Notes: generated by a model not told the origin, from the sequence alone. 64,000 bases of DNA from JAGOGN01 sp036652735 (GCA_036652735.1 JAVVVI010000002.1:1-64000); one strand, 5' to 3'; counted from the first letter of the stretch, positions 26,935 to 36,203 are shown. Numbers and translations: made by a program.

Positions 26935-27645
26935 ATGGCAAAGAAACTAGAACAGTTATATGAAGGAAAAGCAAAAAAAGTATTTAAAACGGATGAGCCG
27001 GATGTCTTAATTGTAGACTATAAAGATGATGCAACAGCATTTGATGGCAAGAAAAAGGGAACAATAGTTGGAAAAGGTGCAATTAATAACCGAATGACGA
27101 ATTATATATTCCAGGAAATTGAGAAAGCAGGTGTTCCAACACATTTTATCAAGGAACTCAGTGATCGTGAAACGGAAGTCAAAGCGGTAGAAATCGTACC
27201 ATTGGAAGTAATTGTGCGTAATGTAGCAGCCGGAAGTTTTTCAAAAAAACTTGGAATTGAAGAAGGAAGAGTGCTTCTTGCACCAACATTGGAATTTAGT
27301 TACAAAGATGATTCATTGGGTGATCCCATGATTAATGATTATTTTGCCATTGCAATTGGCGCAGCAACCAGAGAAGAAATTGATAAAATAACAGAATATA
27401 CATTTAAAGTAAATGATTTTCTGAAGGAATTTTTCAAAGATGCAGGAATTGATTTAATTGATTTTAAAATCGAGTTTGGTCGTTATAAAGGAACCATTAT
27501 TTTAGCAGATGAGATTTCACCGGACACCTGCAGATTATGGGATAGCAAAACCAAAGAAAAATTAGACAAAGATCGTTTTAGAAGAGATCTTGGAAATGTG
27601 GAAGACGCATATCAGGAAGTATTTAAGAGAATTGGATTAGTATAA
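26935..27645 (+). CDS. purC: SAICAR synthase
   Basis: PurC joins aspartate to CAIR with ATP to give SAICAR in purine synthesis. The 236-residue protein begins LEQLYEGKAKKVF and contains the family motifs PLEVIVRNVAAGS, IDFKIEFGRY and LADEISPDTCRLWD. It heads a purC-purF-purB run. Confidence 0.97.
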   Translation: MAKKLEQLYEGKAKKVFKTDEPDVLIVDYKDDATAFDGKKKGTIVGKGAINNRMTNYIFQEIEKAGVPTHFIKELSDRETEVKAVEIVPLEVIVRNVAAGSFSKKLGIEEGRVLLAPTLEFSYKDDSLGDPMINDYFAIAIGAATREEIDKITEYTFKVNDFLKEFFKDAGIDLIDFKIEFGRYKGTIILADEISPDTCRLWDSKTKEKLDKDRFRRDLGNVEDAYQEVFKRIGLV

Positions 27646-27666
27646 AAGTTCGATGTGAGGAAAAAA

Positions 27667-29115
27667 ATGAATATGAAACAGGAACAATTAAAGACCTACC
27701 TGCCGGATGAACTTCATGAAGAATGTGGAGTATTTGGTATTTATGATTTTGAAGGAAAAGATGTTACATCCACAATTTATTATGGATTGTTTGCATTACA
27801 GCACAGAGGACAGGAAAGTTGTGGTATTGCTGTCAGCGATACCGCGGGTCCAAAAGGAAAGGTTACTTCTCACAAGGGAATGGGACTTGTAAATGAGGTA
27901 TTTACAGAAGATGTAATTGAAGGAATGAATGGCGATATTGGAGTGGGGCATGTGAGATATTCCACTGCAGGAGCATCTACCAGAGAAAATGCACAGCCAT
28001 TGGTCTTAAATTATGTGAAGGGAACACTTGCACTTGCACATAATGGAAACCTAATAAATGCAAATGAACTGCGACATGATTTAGAGTATTCAGGTGCAAT
28101 CTTTCAGACAACAATTGATTCAGAAGTAATTGCTTATCATATTGCAAGAGAACGATTAAAATCAAATAGCGTGGAAGAGGCAGTTCAGCGTGCCACACAT
28201 AAATTAAAAGGGGCCTATTCTCTTGTAATTATGAGCCCAAGAAAATTAATTGGCGCAAGAGATCCCTATGGCTTCAAGCCATTGTGCATTGGAAAGCGTG
28301 ACAATGCCTATATCCTCACATCAGAGAGCTGTGCACTGGATACAATTGGTGCCACCTTTGTAAGAGATGTACTGCCGGGTGAAGTGGTAACCATTACGCC
28401 TTCCGGTATTCAATCAGACCGGTCCCAATGTATTGCAAAAGAAAAAGAGGCAAGATGTATTTTTGAATATATCTATTTCGCTCGCCCGGACAGTCAGATT
28501 GATGGCGTCAGTGTGTATGAATCCAGAATAAAAGCGGGGCAGTTTCTTGCAAAAGATTCTCCGGTGGAAGCAGATATTGTTGTAGGAGTACCGGAGTCCG
28601 GGAATGCTGCAGCGTTAGGGTATTCCATGGAGTCAGGGATTCCTTATGGAACTGCTTTTGTAAAGAACTCATATGTTGGACGTACCTTTATTAAACCAAA
28701 GCAAAGCAGCAGGGAATCCAGTGTTCGTGTTAAATTAAATGTTTTAAAAGAAGTGGTAAATGGAAAACGTGTCATTATGATTGATGATTCCATCGTAAGA
28801 GGCACAACCTCGGATCAAATTGTCTCTATGTTGAAGAAAGCGGGCGCAACACAGGTTCATGTGCGAATCAGCTCACCTCCATTTCTATGGCCTTGCTATT
28901 TTGGAACGGATGTTCCGGAGAGAGAACAGTTAATTGCATACAATCGTTCGATAGATGAAATCCGTCAGGTCATTGGTGCAGATTCCCTTGGGTATCTGGA
29001 AGCAGAACGTTTGTCGGAACTTGTGAAAGGGCTGCCATTGTGCAGAGGATGCTTTACAGGAGACTATCCAATGGAACCGCCAAAAGAGGATATAAGAGGC
29101 GATTATACAGAATAG
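27667..29115 (+). CDS. purF: Amidophosphoribosyltransferase
   Basis: PurF makes phosphoribosylamine from PRPP and glutamine, the committed step of purine synthesis. The N-terminal nucleophile Cys is in EECGVFGIYD after a short propeptide. The PRTase motif is VIMIDDSIVRGTTS. Four cysteines at the expected spots (RCIFEY, LWPCYFG, LCRGCFTG) fit the [4Fe-4S] cluster of the Bacillus-type enzyme. An in-frame GTG at 27655 overlaps the GAGGA site, so ATG 27667 or 27673 is the start. Confidence 0.96.
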   Translation: MNMKQEQLKTYLPDELHEECGVFGIYDFEGKDVTSTIYYGLFALQHRGQESCGIAVSDTAGPKGKVTSHKGMGLVNEVFTEDVIEGMNGDIGVGHVRYSTAGASTRENAQPLVLNYVKGTLALAHNGNLINANELRHDLEYSGAIFQTTIDSEVIAYHIARERLKSNSVEEAVQRATHKLKGAYSLVIMSPRKLIGARDPYGFKPLCIGKRDNAYILTSESCALDTIGATFVRDVLPGEVVTITPSGIQSDRSQCIAKEKEARCIFEYIYFARPDSQIDGVSVYESRIKAGQFLAKDSPVEADIVVGVPESGNAAALGYSMESGIPYGTAFVKNSYVGRTFIKPKQSSRESSVRVKLNVLKEVVNGKRVIMIDDSIVRGTTSDQIVSMLKKAGATQVHVRISSPPFLWPCYFGTDVPEREQLIAYNRSIDEIRQVIGADSLGYLEAERLSELVKGLPLCRGCFTGDYPMEPPKEDIRGDYTE

Positions 29116-29132
29116 TAAAGAGGAGAGACAAC

Positions 29133-30566
29133 ATGAGTACAGATAAATACAACAGTCCTTTGTCAGAACGCTATGCCAGCAAAGAAATGCAATATATCTT
29201 TTCTCCTGAGATGAAATTCAGGACCTGGAGAAAACTGTGGATTGCACTTGCAGAAACGGAACAGGAATTGGGACTGCCCATTACAACAGAGCAGATTCAG
29301 GAGTTGAAGGATCATCAGAATGATATTAACTTTGATGTAGCAAAGCAGCGGGAAAAGGAAGTCCGTCATGATGTTATGAGTCATGTGTATGCATATGGAC
29401 AACAATGTCCGTCGGCGAAGGGAATTATACATTTGGGAGCAACGTCCTGTTATGTAGGCGATAACACAGATATTATTGTAATGACAGATGCATTAAAATT
29501 AGTAAAAAAGAAACTGGTAAATGTAATTGCAGAATTGGCAAAGTTTGCAGAGCAATATAAGTCACTGCCAACATTAGGATTTACACATTTTCAACCGGCA
29601 CAGCCAACTACAGTAGGAAAAAGAGCAACCCTTTGGATGCAGGAATTTCTATTGGATTTGGAAGATTTGGATTATGTATTGAATGGAATGAAGTTATTAG
29701 GATCTAAGGGAACGACCGGAACACAGGCCAGCTTTTTGGAGCTGTTTGACGGGAATCAGGAACTGGTGGATCAATTAGATCCAATGATAGCCCAAAAGAT
29801 GGGATTTCAATCTTGTTTTGCGGTATCCGGTCAGACTTATTCCAGAAAAATGGATACCAGAGTAGCCAATGTATTAGCAGGAATTGCAGCCAGTGCCCAT
29901 AAGTTTTCCAATGATATTCGATTGCTTCAACATTTAAAAGAAGTGGAAGAGCCATTTGAAAAGACACAGATTGGATCTTCAGCCATGGCATATAAAAGGA
30001 ATCCAATGCGAAGCGAGCGGATTGCCTCCTTATGCAGATATGTAATGATTGATGCCTTAAATCCTGCCATCACATCCGCTAGTCAGTGGTTTGAACGTAC
30101 ACTGGATGATTCAGCAAATAAACGTTTAAGTATACCGGAAGGATTCCTGGCAACGGATGGAATCCTGGACTTATGTCTGAATGTAGTGGATGGTCTGGTT
30201 GTATACGATAAAGTAATTACGAAACGCCTTATGAGTGAGCTTCCATTTATGGCAACGGAAAATATTATGATGGATGCAGTAAAAAAAGGTGGAGATCGTC
30301 AGGAACTTCATGAAAAAATTCGAACCCTTTCTATGGAAGCCGGAAAAAATGTCAAGGAACGGGGACTGGAGAATAATTTACTGAAGCTCATTGCGGAGGA
30401 CCCGGAATTTCATCTAACAATTGAGGAATTAGAACAAACGATGGATCCAAGCAAGTACACCGGATGTGCGGTTTCACAGGTAGAAGTATTTTTAAGGGAA
30501 GTTGTTCAGCCTGTTTTAGAAGAAAATCAAACATCTTTAGGAATTACAGCGGAAATCAATGTGTAA
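29133..30566 (+). CDS. purB: Adenylosuccinate lyase
   Basis: PurB splits SAICAR and adenylosuccinate, releasing fumarate. The 477-residue protein has the signature GSSAMAYKRNPMRSE and an N-terminal RYASKEMQYIFSPE. The true start is ATG 29133 with AGGAGAG upstream; the open frame extends back to 29040 inside purF without a ribosome binding site. Its stop touches the convergent antiporter gene with no spacer and no terminator. Confidence 0.96.
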   Translation: MSTDKYNSPLSERYASKEMQYIFSPEMKFRTWRKLWIALAETEQELGLPITTEQIQELKDHQNDINFDVAKQREKEVRHDVMSHVYAYGQQCPSAKGIIHLGATSCYVGDNTDIIVMTDALKLVKKKLVNVIAELAKFAEQYKSLPTLGFTHFQPAQPTTVGKRATLWMQEFLLDLEDLDYVLNGMKLLGSKGTTGTQASFLELFDGNQELVDQLDPMIAQKMGFQSCFAVSGQTYSRKMDTRVANVLAGIAASAHKFSNDIRLLQHLKEVEEPFEKTQIGSSAMAYKRNPMRSERIASLCRYVMIDALNPAITSASQWFERTLDDSANKRLSIPEGFLATDGILDLCLNVVDGLVVYDKVITKRLMSELPFMATENIMMDAVKKGGDRQELHEKIRTLSMEAGKNVKERGLENNLLKLIAEDPEFHLTIEELEQTMDPSKYTGCAVSQVEVFLREVVQPVLEENQTSLGITAEINV

Positions 30567-31754
30567 TTAAAGAAGTTTTTTATAACTAATCTCCATTCCA
30601 AAAGCACCCAGTGGTGCGGTAATTAGGATGGAAAGCACCGCTACCGACAATACAAGTTCTCCACAGGGCAGCCCAAGGGTCAGAGGTACAGATCCAATGG
30701 CTGCCTGTACTGTTGCCTTTGGAAGATAGGAAATTACACAAAACAGCCGTTCTTTGTAATTCAGTTTTGTGCCAAGCAAACAGAGGAGAACACCTACACA
30801 GCGGAAAGCTAAGGCAATAAAAATCATTAGAATCGCCAGAAGTCCGGCATCCAAAGTGTAACGAATATCCACAGCAGCACCAACCAGTACAAATAAGACA
30901 ACTTCGGCGGCAAGCCACAGCTTTCCGAATTTTTCAGAAATTCGCTTGGATACAAAAGGAGTGCATTTCAATTGCAATGCACAGGAAAGACTCATTACAG
31001 CCAGCAAACCGGAGAGTGCAAGAATACCGGATAACCAGTCTTCAATGGCAAGCATGGAAAATCCAACACCCAGAATAATAATTACCTTCATGCTATTGCG
31101 TATGTAGCATTTTTTAACATAGCAGAGTTCAAAAAATGCAGCAAGAAGCAGACCGGATAAGGTACCAAGCACAATTCCCAAGACAATAGAAATGGGAATA
31201 TTGGCAAAGTCCATTATACTTACGCCATCACCCTGTGCAATGCTTATAAAAGCTCCAAACAGTACAATGACAAACACATCATCAAGGGAGGCACCGGCCA
31301 AAATAAGCTGCGGAATGCTTTTATCCGTGCCATAATGCTGCTCCATTAGAGTTACCATTTTGGGGACGACAACGGCGGGCGATACGGCACCCAGTACAGC
31401 TCCCATAATGGCACCTTCAAGTGGTGTGACAGTAAGAAGAATTGGCGCAAATAGAACAAAGGCACCAATCTCAAATAGCGCCGGAAGAAATGACATTAAA
31501 ATTGCAGGACGGCCCACGTCTTTTAAATCTCTAATATTTAGCGAAAGCCCGGCTTTAATTAAGATAATGACAAGGGCAATTTGTCGAAGCTGCGGGGAAA
31601 TCGAAAGAATAGAACTGTCCAGTAAATTCAAGACAAAGGGGCCTAAAATAATCCCGGTAATGAGCATACCAATCATACGCGGCAATTTCAGGTGATTGCA
31701 AATAGAGGCAAGAGAAAGACCTGTTAAAAAAATAAGGGCGAGTGAAGTGAGCAT
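30567..31754 (-). CDS. Cation:proton antiporter (Na+/H+ exchanger family)
   Basis: A 395-residue membrane protein with about 12-13 helices of the PF00999 fold. The ALILGAVSPA-like region reads GAVLGAVSPAVVVPK and is followed by LAGASLDDVFVIVLFG. The paired Asp-Asp resembles the ion-binding pair of electrogenic Na+/H+ exchangers of the CPA2 type. It would expel Na+ or Li+ in exchange for protons. It has its own promoter, a structured leader that looks like a riboswitch and an AGGAGG site; see 31784-31893. Confidence 0.9.
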   Translation of the reverse strand: MLTSLALIFLTGLSLASICNHLKLPRMIGMLITGIILGPFVLNLLDSSILSISPQLRQIALVIILIKAGLSLNIRDLKDVGRPAILMSFLPALFEIGAFVLFAPILLTVTPLEGAIMGAVLGAVSPAVVVPKMVTLMEQHYGTDKSIPQLILAGASLDDVFVIVLFGAFISIAQGDGVSIMDFANIPISIVLGIVLGTLSGLLLAAFFELCYVKKCYIRNSMKVIIILGVGFSMLAIEDWLSGILALSGLLAVMSLSCALQLKCTPFVSKRISEKFGKLWLAAEVVLFVLVGAAVDIRYTLDAGLLAILMIFIALAFRCVGVLLCLLGTKLNYKERLFCVISYLPKATVQAAIGSVPLTLGLPCGELVLSVAVLSILITAPLGAFGMEISYKKLL

Positions 31755-31783
31755 AATTTTTTCCTCCTAATATGCAGAGGAAT

Positions 31784-31893
31784 AAAAAAAGCCAATATCC
31801 CCTGCGATCATAAAATCACAGAAGTCATCAGCTTGTTAGGCGGTTTTGCAGAAAAAATAAAATAATCTGCAAGGGAGAACCTCATTCCCCATA
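31784..31893 (-). promoter_or_regulatory. Candidate cation-responsive riboswitch before the antiporter
   Basis: On the reverse strand, the leader starts near 31893. It has GGGGAATGAGGTTCTCCC (31890-31873), a perfect 6-bp stem TTGCAG/CTGCAA (31872-31867 with 31851-31846), then AACCGCCT and GCTGATGACTTCTG. This last block is also the left arm of an 18-position hairpin (31833-31816 with 31807-31790, one A-A mismatch, 8-base loop) that runs straight into seven T: an intrinsic terminator. GAGGTT in the first element can instead pair with GACTTC of the terminator arm, so the two structures exclude each other. This is the architecture of a ligand-on transcription switch. Position before a Na+/H+ antiporter suggests a Na+ or Li+ sensor, like the DUF1646 (Na+-I) or nhaA motif classes, but I cannot run a covariance search. 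Confidence 0.65.
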
Positions 31894-31900
31894 TACGTGA

Positions 31901-31929
31901 ATTATACCATGGAATCTACCAAAAAGCAA
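31901..31929 (-). promoter_or_regulatory. Predicted promoter of the antiporter
   Basis: Reverse strand TTGCTT (31929-31924) and consensus TATAAT (31906-31901), 17 bases apart, upstream of the structured leader. Confidence 0.7.
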
Positions 31930-31943
31930 TAAAAAATCGACTC

Positions 31944-31972
31944 TTGCAAAATGAAATTTATTGTGATATAAT
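31944..31972 (+). promoter_or_regulatory. Predicted promoter of secG
   Basis: TTGCAA (31944-31949), 17-base spacer, and TATAAT (31967-31972) with an upstream TG (extended -10). It is divergent from the antiporter promoter, 14 bases away. Confidence 0.75.
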
Positions 31973-32052
31973 GTACGAAGTTTGAAAAAACAATGGAAAT
32001 AGGCAACGCAGACTTTCTGTTGTTATGAATAAAGCCACAGGAGGTGTGAGTA

Positions 32053-32292
32053 GTGGGAGTTTTAAAAATTATTTTAACCATATTTTTTGTTGTTATTAGT
32101 ATCGCAATTACAGTCATAGTTTTAATGCAGGAAGGAAAGACTCAGGGGCTGGGTGCAATTAGTGGAGCAGCCGATACCTACTGGGGTAAGAATAAAGGAC
32201 GTTCCATGGAAGGAATGTTGGTAAAGGTAACCAGAGCATTGGTAGTCCTGTTTTTAGTAATTGCTGCAGTATTAAATATTTCAAGCTTATAA
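32053..32292 (+). CDS. secG: Protein translocase subunit SecG
   Basis: SecG is a small membrane part of the SecYEG channel. The 79-residue protein has two hydrophobic helices (about 4-24 and 55-77) joined by the conserved LMQEGKTQGLGAISG loop. GTG 32053 is the start, after AGGAGGTG. It comes before rnr and smpB, as in many Firmicutes. Confidence 0.93.
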   Translation: MGVLKIILTIFFVVISIAITVIVLMQEGKTQGLGAISGAADTYWGKNKGRSMEGMLVKVTRALVVLFLVIAAVLNISSL

Positions 32293-32360
32293 TGAATAGC
32301 TGGAATGTGTGTGGGAACACATACTGCCGTAGAATATTTAATAAATAAGAGAAACTTTAA

Positions 32361-32384
32361 GGCTGTCGAATATCGACAGCCTTT
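32361..32384 (+). terminator. Hairpin between secG and rnr
   Basis: GGCTGTCGA (32361-32369) pairs with TCGACAGCC (32373-32381), followed by TTT. The loop is only three bases and the T run is short, so termination may be partial. Confidence 0.6.
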
Positions 32385-32444
32385 ATTACTACAATTTGTG
32401 ATTGCGGAACGAATAAAGCATCATAAGTTATAAAGGAGAATTGC

Positions 32445-34571
32445 ATGGAAAAGTTAACCTTAGAGGAAAGAAAAAAGATTGTCTATGATTTTATATGCAG
32501 TGAACTGTATATTCCGATGAAGCAGAAGGAATTGGCAATTATCCTGCAAATTCCCCGGGAAAATCGCACGGTATTGGAAGAAGCATTGCAAGCATTATTG
32601 GCAGAAGATAAAATAGAAGTCTCCAAGCGAGGGAAATATGAAAAATCAGAAGGAAAGCGTCTGGTTGGTATTTTCGAGGGGCACCCAAGAGGGTTTGGAT
32701 TTGTTACCATAGAAGGTCAGGATGAAGATATTTTTATATCGGAATCAAACACCGGTGGAGCCTTTCATTTAGATCGGGTTGAGATCGCATTATTAGCACC
32801 ATCGGGAGGAAAACGCCGAGAAGGTGTAGTTGTTAAAGTTCTGGAACGAAACAATAAACAGTTGGTTGGAATTTATGAAAAAAGTAAAAATTTTGGCTTT
32901 GTGAAACCGGATAATCAAAGAATTGGACAGGATATTTTTGTGTCAAAGGGGCAATCCATGGATGCAGTATCCGGACATAAAGTATTGGTAGAGCTTACCG
33001 GATTTGGGGATAAGAATCACAAGCCGGAAGGCAGGGTTATCGAACTACTTGGACATGTGAATGATCCGGGAACAGACATTTTATCCATTGTAAGAGGGTA
33101 CGGGCTGGATACAGAATTCCCGGAGGATGTATTGACGCAAATTGAAATTATTGCGGATGAGGTACCGGAGAATGAGAAAAAAGGCCGTCTGGATTTAAGA
33201 CAGGTTCCAATGGTAACCATTGATGGGGAAGATGCAAAAGACCTGGATGATGCAGTATCTCTCACAAAAAAAGATGGACTTTATTATTTAGGTGTACACA
33301 TCGCAGATGTGTCAAATTATGTACCGGAGGGCAGTCTGTTAGATGAAGAAGCATTAAAGAGGGGAACCAGTGTTTATTTGGTAGATCGTGTAATACCCAT
33401 GCTTCCGCAGAAACTTTCCAATGGAATTTGTTCTTTAAATGCAGGAAGCGACAGGCTTGCATTAAGTTGCCTAATGACCATTGATGAAAATGGAATTGTA
33501 AGAGATCACACAATTGCAGAAAGTGTAATCCGTGTGGATGAAAGAATGACATACACAAGTGTTATGAAGATTTTAACAGATAAGGACGAAATGGAATGTG
33601 AAACATATGAGGAATTTGTTCCAATGTTTCAACAGATGGAAGAGCTTGCAGGTTTATTAAGAGAAAACCGTAAACAGCGGGGATCCATTGATTTTGATTT
33701 TCCGGAAACCAAGGTTATTTTGGATGAACGTGGAAAACCAATTGATATAAAACCTTACGACAGGAACGTTGCAACAAAGATGATAGAAGATTTCATGTTA
33801 GTTGCCAATGAAACAGTAGCAGAGGATTATTTTTGGCAGGAACTTCCATTTTTATATCGTACCCATGACAAACCGGATCCTGAAAAGATAGTAAAGCTTG
33901 GTATGTTTATCCAGAATTTTGGCTATCGTATTAAGGGTGGAAAAGAAGAGATTCATCCAAAAGAGTTGCAGAAATTGCTAACTAATATAGAAGGAACCCA
34001 AGAAGAAGCATTAATTAGCAGACTTACGCTGCGAAGCATGAAACAAGCCCATTATACGCCATTGAATACAGGACATTTTGGACTTGCAGCACAGTATTAT
34101 TGCCATTTTACGTCACCCATTCGAAGATATCCGGATTTACAGATTCATCGTATTATAAAGGAATCGTTAAGAGGAAAATTGTCATCATCACGAATTGCTC
34201 ATTTTGAGAAAATCTTACCGGAAGTTGCAAAACAAACCAGTGACAGAGAACGGAAGGCAGATGAAGCGGAGCGGGAAACCATTAAGTTGAAAAAAGTGGA
34301 ATATATGCAGGCTAGGATTGGGGAAATCTTTGAGGGAGTCGTATCCGGTGTTACAAATTGGGGCCTGTATGTGGAACTTCCCAATACAATTGAGGGAATG
34401 GTACATGTAACCTCATTAAAGGATGATTATTATGAATTTTCAGAGGATACCTATGAATTAATTGGTAAAGCAAAGAACAGGCATTATAAATTAGGACAAA
34501 CCGTTAAGGTAATTGTAAAGGGCACGGATCGCTTAATGCGAACCATTGATTTTGAATTGTTGGAGGGTTGA
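32445..34571 (+). CDS. rnr: Ribonuclease R
   Basis: A 3'-5' exoribonuclease that degrades structured RNA and helps tmRNA-linked decay. The 708-residue protein has an N-terminal winged helix (1-60), cold-shock-like domains (about 65-220), the RNB catalytic domain with DGEDAKDLDDAVSL, then an S1 domain (about 625-705, GEIFEGVVSGVTNWGLYVEL). It is 6 bases before smpB, which fits their shared role. Confidence 0.97.
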   Translation: MEKLTLEERKKIVYDFICSELYIPMKQKELAIILQIPRENRTVLEEALQALLAEDKIEVSKRGKYEKSEGKRLVGIFEGHPRGFGFVTIEGQDEDIFISESNTGGAFHLDRVEIALLAPSGGKRREGVVVKVLERNNKQLVGIYEKSKNFGFVKPDNQRIGQDIFVSKGQSMDAVSGHKVLVELTGFGDKNHKPEGRVIELLGHVNDPGTDILSIVRGYGLDTEFPEDVLTQIEIIADEVPENEKKGRLDLRQVPMVTIDGEDAKDLDDAVSLTKKDGLYYLGVHIADVSNYVPEGSLLDEEALKRGTSVYLVDRVIPMLPQKLSNGICSLNAGSDRLALSCLMTIDENGIVRDHTIAESVIRVDERMTYTSVMKILTDKDEMECETYEEFVPMFQQMEELAGLLRENRKQRGSIDFDFPETKVILDERGKPIDIKPYDRNVATKMIEDFMLVANETVAEDYFWQELPFLYRTHDKPDPEKIVKLGMFIQNFGYRIKGGKEEIHPKELQKLLTNIEGTQEEALISRLTLRSMKQAHYTPLNTGHFGLAAQYYCHFTSPIRRYPDLQIHRIIKESLRGKLSSSRIAHFEKILPEVAKQTSDRERKADEAERETIKLKKVEYMQARIGEIFEGVVSGVTNWGLYVELPNTIEGMVHVTSLKDDYYEFSEDTYELIGKAKNRHYKLGQTVKVIVKGTDRLMRTIDFELLEG

Positions 34572-34577
34572 TTTTTA

Positions 34578-35045
34578 ATGGAAAAAAACAGTATAAAGCT
34601 CATTGCAAACAATAAAAAGGCCAGACATGAGTACTTCCTGGAGGAACTCTATGAGGCAGGAATCAGCTTGCATGGAACGGAAGTAAAATCTATGCGAATG
34701 GGACAATGTAGTATAAAAGAATCCTTTATTAAGATTGAGAATGGAGAGATGATTATATATGGTATGCATGTAAGCCCATATGAAAAGGGAAATATTTTCA
34801 ACAAGGATCCACTACGTCCCAAAAAACTATTGCTTCACAAGTATGAAATCAATAAAATGGCCGGTAAGATTGCAGAAAAAGGTTATACAATTGTACCGGT
34901 TAAGGTGTATCTGAAAGGAAGCCTGGTAAAAGTAGAAGTTGCTTTGGCACGTGGAAAGAAACTGTATGATAAACGACAGGATATAGCAAAGAAAGATCAG
35001 AGAAGAGAAGCAGAACGCGATTTTAAAGTTAAAAATTTAGGTTGA
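34578..35045 (+). CDS. smpB: tmRNA-binding protein SmpB
   Basis: SmpB brings tmRNA to stalled ribosomes. The 155-residue protein has the usual N-terminal KLIANNKKARHEYFLEELYE, HGTEVKSMRMG, and the basic C-terminal tail KKLYDKRQDIAKKDQRREAERD. Its TGA stop lies inside the -35 box of ssrA. Confidence 0.97.
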   Translation: MEKNSIKLIANNKKARHEYFLEELYEAGISLHGTEVKSMRMGQCSIKESFIKIENGEMIIYGMHVSPYEKGNIFNKDPLRPKKLLLHKYEINKMAGKIAEKGYTIVPVKVYLKGSLVKVEVALARGKKLYDKRQDIAKKDQRREAERDFKVKNLG

Positions 35046-35070
35046 CGGAACGAAATAAAGTGAGTATACT
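35042..35070 (+). promoter_or_regulatory. Predicted strong promoter of ssrA
   Basis: TTGACG (35042-35047) and TATACT (35065-35070), spaced by 17 bases, close to consensus. The -35 box overlaps the smpB stop codon. Confidence 0.8.
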
Positions 35071-35116
35071 TAAGTTATTAATAGGGAAACTACCTATACC
35101 GGTACCGGATTAATTC

Positions 35117-35461
35117 GGGGTTGTACTGGTTTCGACGGGGGTTTTGAAGTTGAGGAAGCCATCCGCGGATCCTAGCCGCGTCAACAATGGGAAAAATAAT
35201 TTAAACGCTGAAGATAATTTAGCTTACGCTGCCTAGTGGCAGCAGTCGGCCTTAGATTGCCTACGACCTAAGATACCGGCTTAAAAGAAAGTGGGGCACT
35301 TCGTTTCCTAAGCTTTGCGGAGATGGAAGAATTTATGAAGCTACTGAAGTCTTAAGCCTGTCTATGGGCGTCTGACAGAGGGAATGTTAAAGTATAGACT
35401 ATGATGGAAGAAGCCGCAATGGACGGGCTTTCGGACAGGGGTTCGATTCCCCTCAGCTCCA
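35117..35461 (+). ncRNA. ssrA: Transfer-messenger RNA
   Basis: The 5' end GGGGUUGU and the 3' CAGCUCCA can pair as the acceptor stem, and TTCGATTCCCC near the end gives the T-arm. The start region matches the tmRNA TTTCGACGGGGGT signature. The mRNA-like tag frame runs from about 35180 to the TAG at 35234-35236 and reads VNNGKNNLNAEDNLAYAA if GTC is the resume codon; the last eight residues are the typical degradation tag. CCA is not encoded. A perfect CCGGTACCGG palindrome (35099-35108) lies in the 5' precursor. Confidence 0.95.
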
Positions 35462-35524
35462 TTTCTTGTGGTAAGGAGGAACTCAGCTTGCTGGGAAGAT
35501 GCCTTATCACTAATTTTATATTGA

Positions 35525-35563
35525 AACCGACATTCCACAGTAGTATGCAGAATGTTGGTTTTT
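35525..35563 (+). terminator. Terminator after ssrA
   Basis: AACCGACATTC (35525-35535) pairs with GAATGTTGGTT (35550-35560) with one G-U pair, then a T run. The remaining gap to the next gene (35564-35663) shows no clear promoter. Confidence 0.78.
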
Positions 35564-35663
35564 CTGCAATAGGGAATTAGGTGCAGTTGAATAAAAAATT
35601 TTCCGGGAGGGTGATACCGGGGGAAAGAGGCAATCGCTCAATAAATACAAAGGGGAAAATAAA

Positions 35664-36173
35664 ATGAATAACAATTTAAAGTTTTCATATGCAACAGTGG
35701 ATGATGTGGGAAAGATACTTTATTTTATCAAGGAACTTGCAGAATATGAAGAAATGCTTTCGGAAGTTGTTGCTACGGAGGAATTGCTCAAAGAGTGGAT
35801 TTTTGATAAAAAGAAGGCAGAAGTTATTTTTGTATTGGAAGATGGCTGTGAAGTTGGATTCGCTTTGTTTTTTCATAACTTTTCAACATTTCTTGGGCGG
35901 GCAGGTATCTACTTGGAAGATTTATTTGTTCTGCCATCCAAGAGAGGACTGGGATATGGTAAGGGACTTTTGGCACGTCTTGCACAAATTGCAGTGGAAC
36001 GTGGCTGTGGACGTTTGGACTGGTGGTGCTTGGACTGGAATAAACCCAGCATTGATTTTTACCGACGGCTGGGAGCAGAACCCATGGAGGACTGGACGGT
36101 TTATCGAATCGCAGGGGAGACACTAAAGGACCTGGCAGGCAGCATCAGCAAGAACGAAATAAGAACAAAATAA
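35664..36173 (+). CDS. GNAT acetyltransferase, diamine/thialysine type
   Basis: A 169-residue GCN5-family acetyltransferase. Motif A is LEDLFVLPSKRGLGYGKGLL, which binds acetyl-CoA, and WNKPSIDFYRRLGA follows. This layout resembles spermidine/spermine and thialysine N-acetyltransferases. Its substrate may be a polyamine or modified lysine, but I infer that only from overall similarity. An AAAGGGG site precedes ATG 35664. Confidence 0.85.
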   Translation: MNNNLKFSYATVDDVGKILYFIKELAEYEEMLSEVVATEELLKEWIFDKKKAEVIFVLEDGCEVGFALFFHNFSTFLGRAGIYLEDLFVLPSKRGLGYGKGLLARLAQIAVERGCGRLDWWCLDWNKPSIDFYRRLGAEPMEDWTVYRIAGETLKDLAGSISKNEIRTK

Positions 36174-36203
36174 AAATAAGAAAAGAAATCCGGAGGAGAG
36201 AAC

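Noticed and set aside
35564..35663. T-box or other riboswitch before the GNAT gene
   Set aside because: No T-box conserved block and no terminator/antiterminator pair is visible; the GC-rich stretch has only a weak hairpin.
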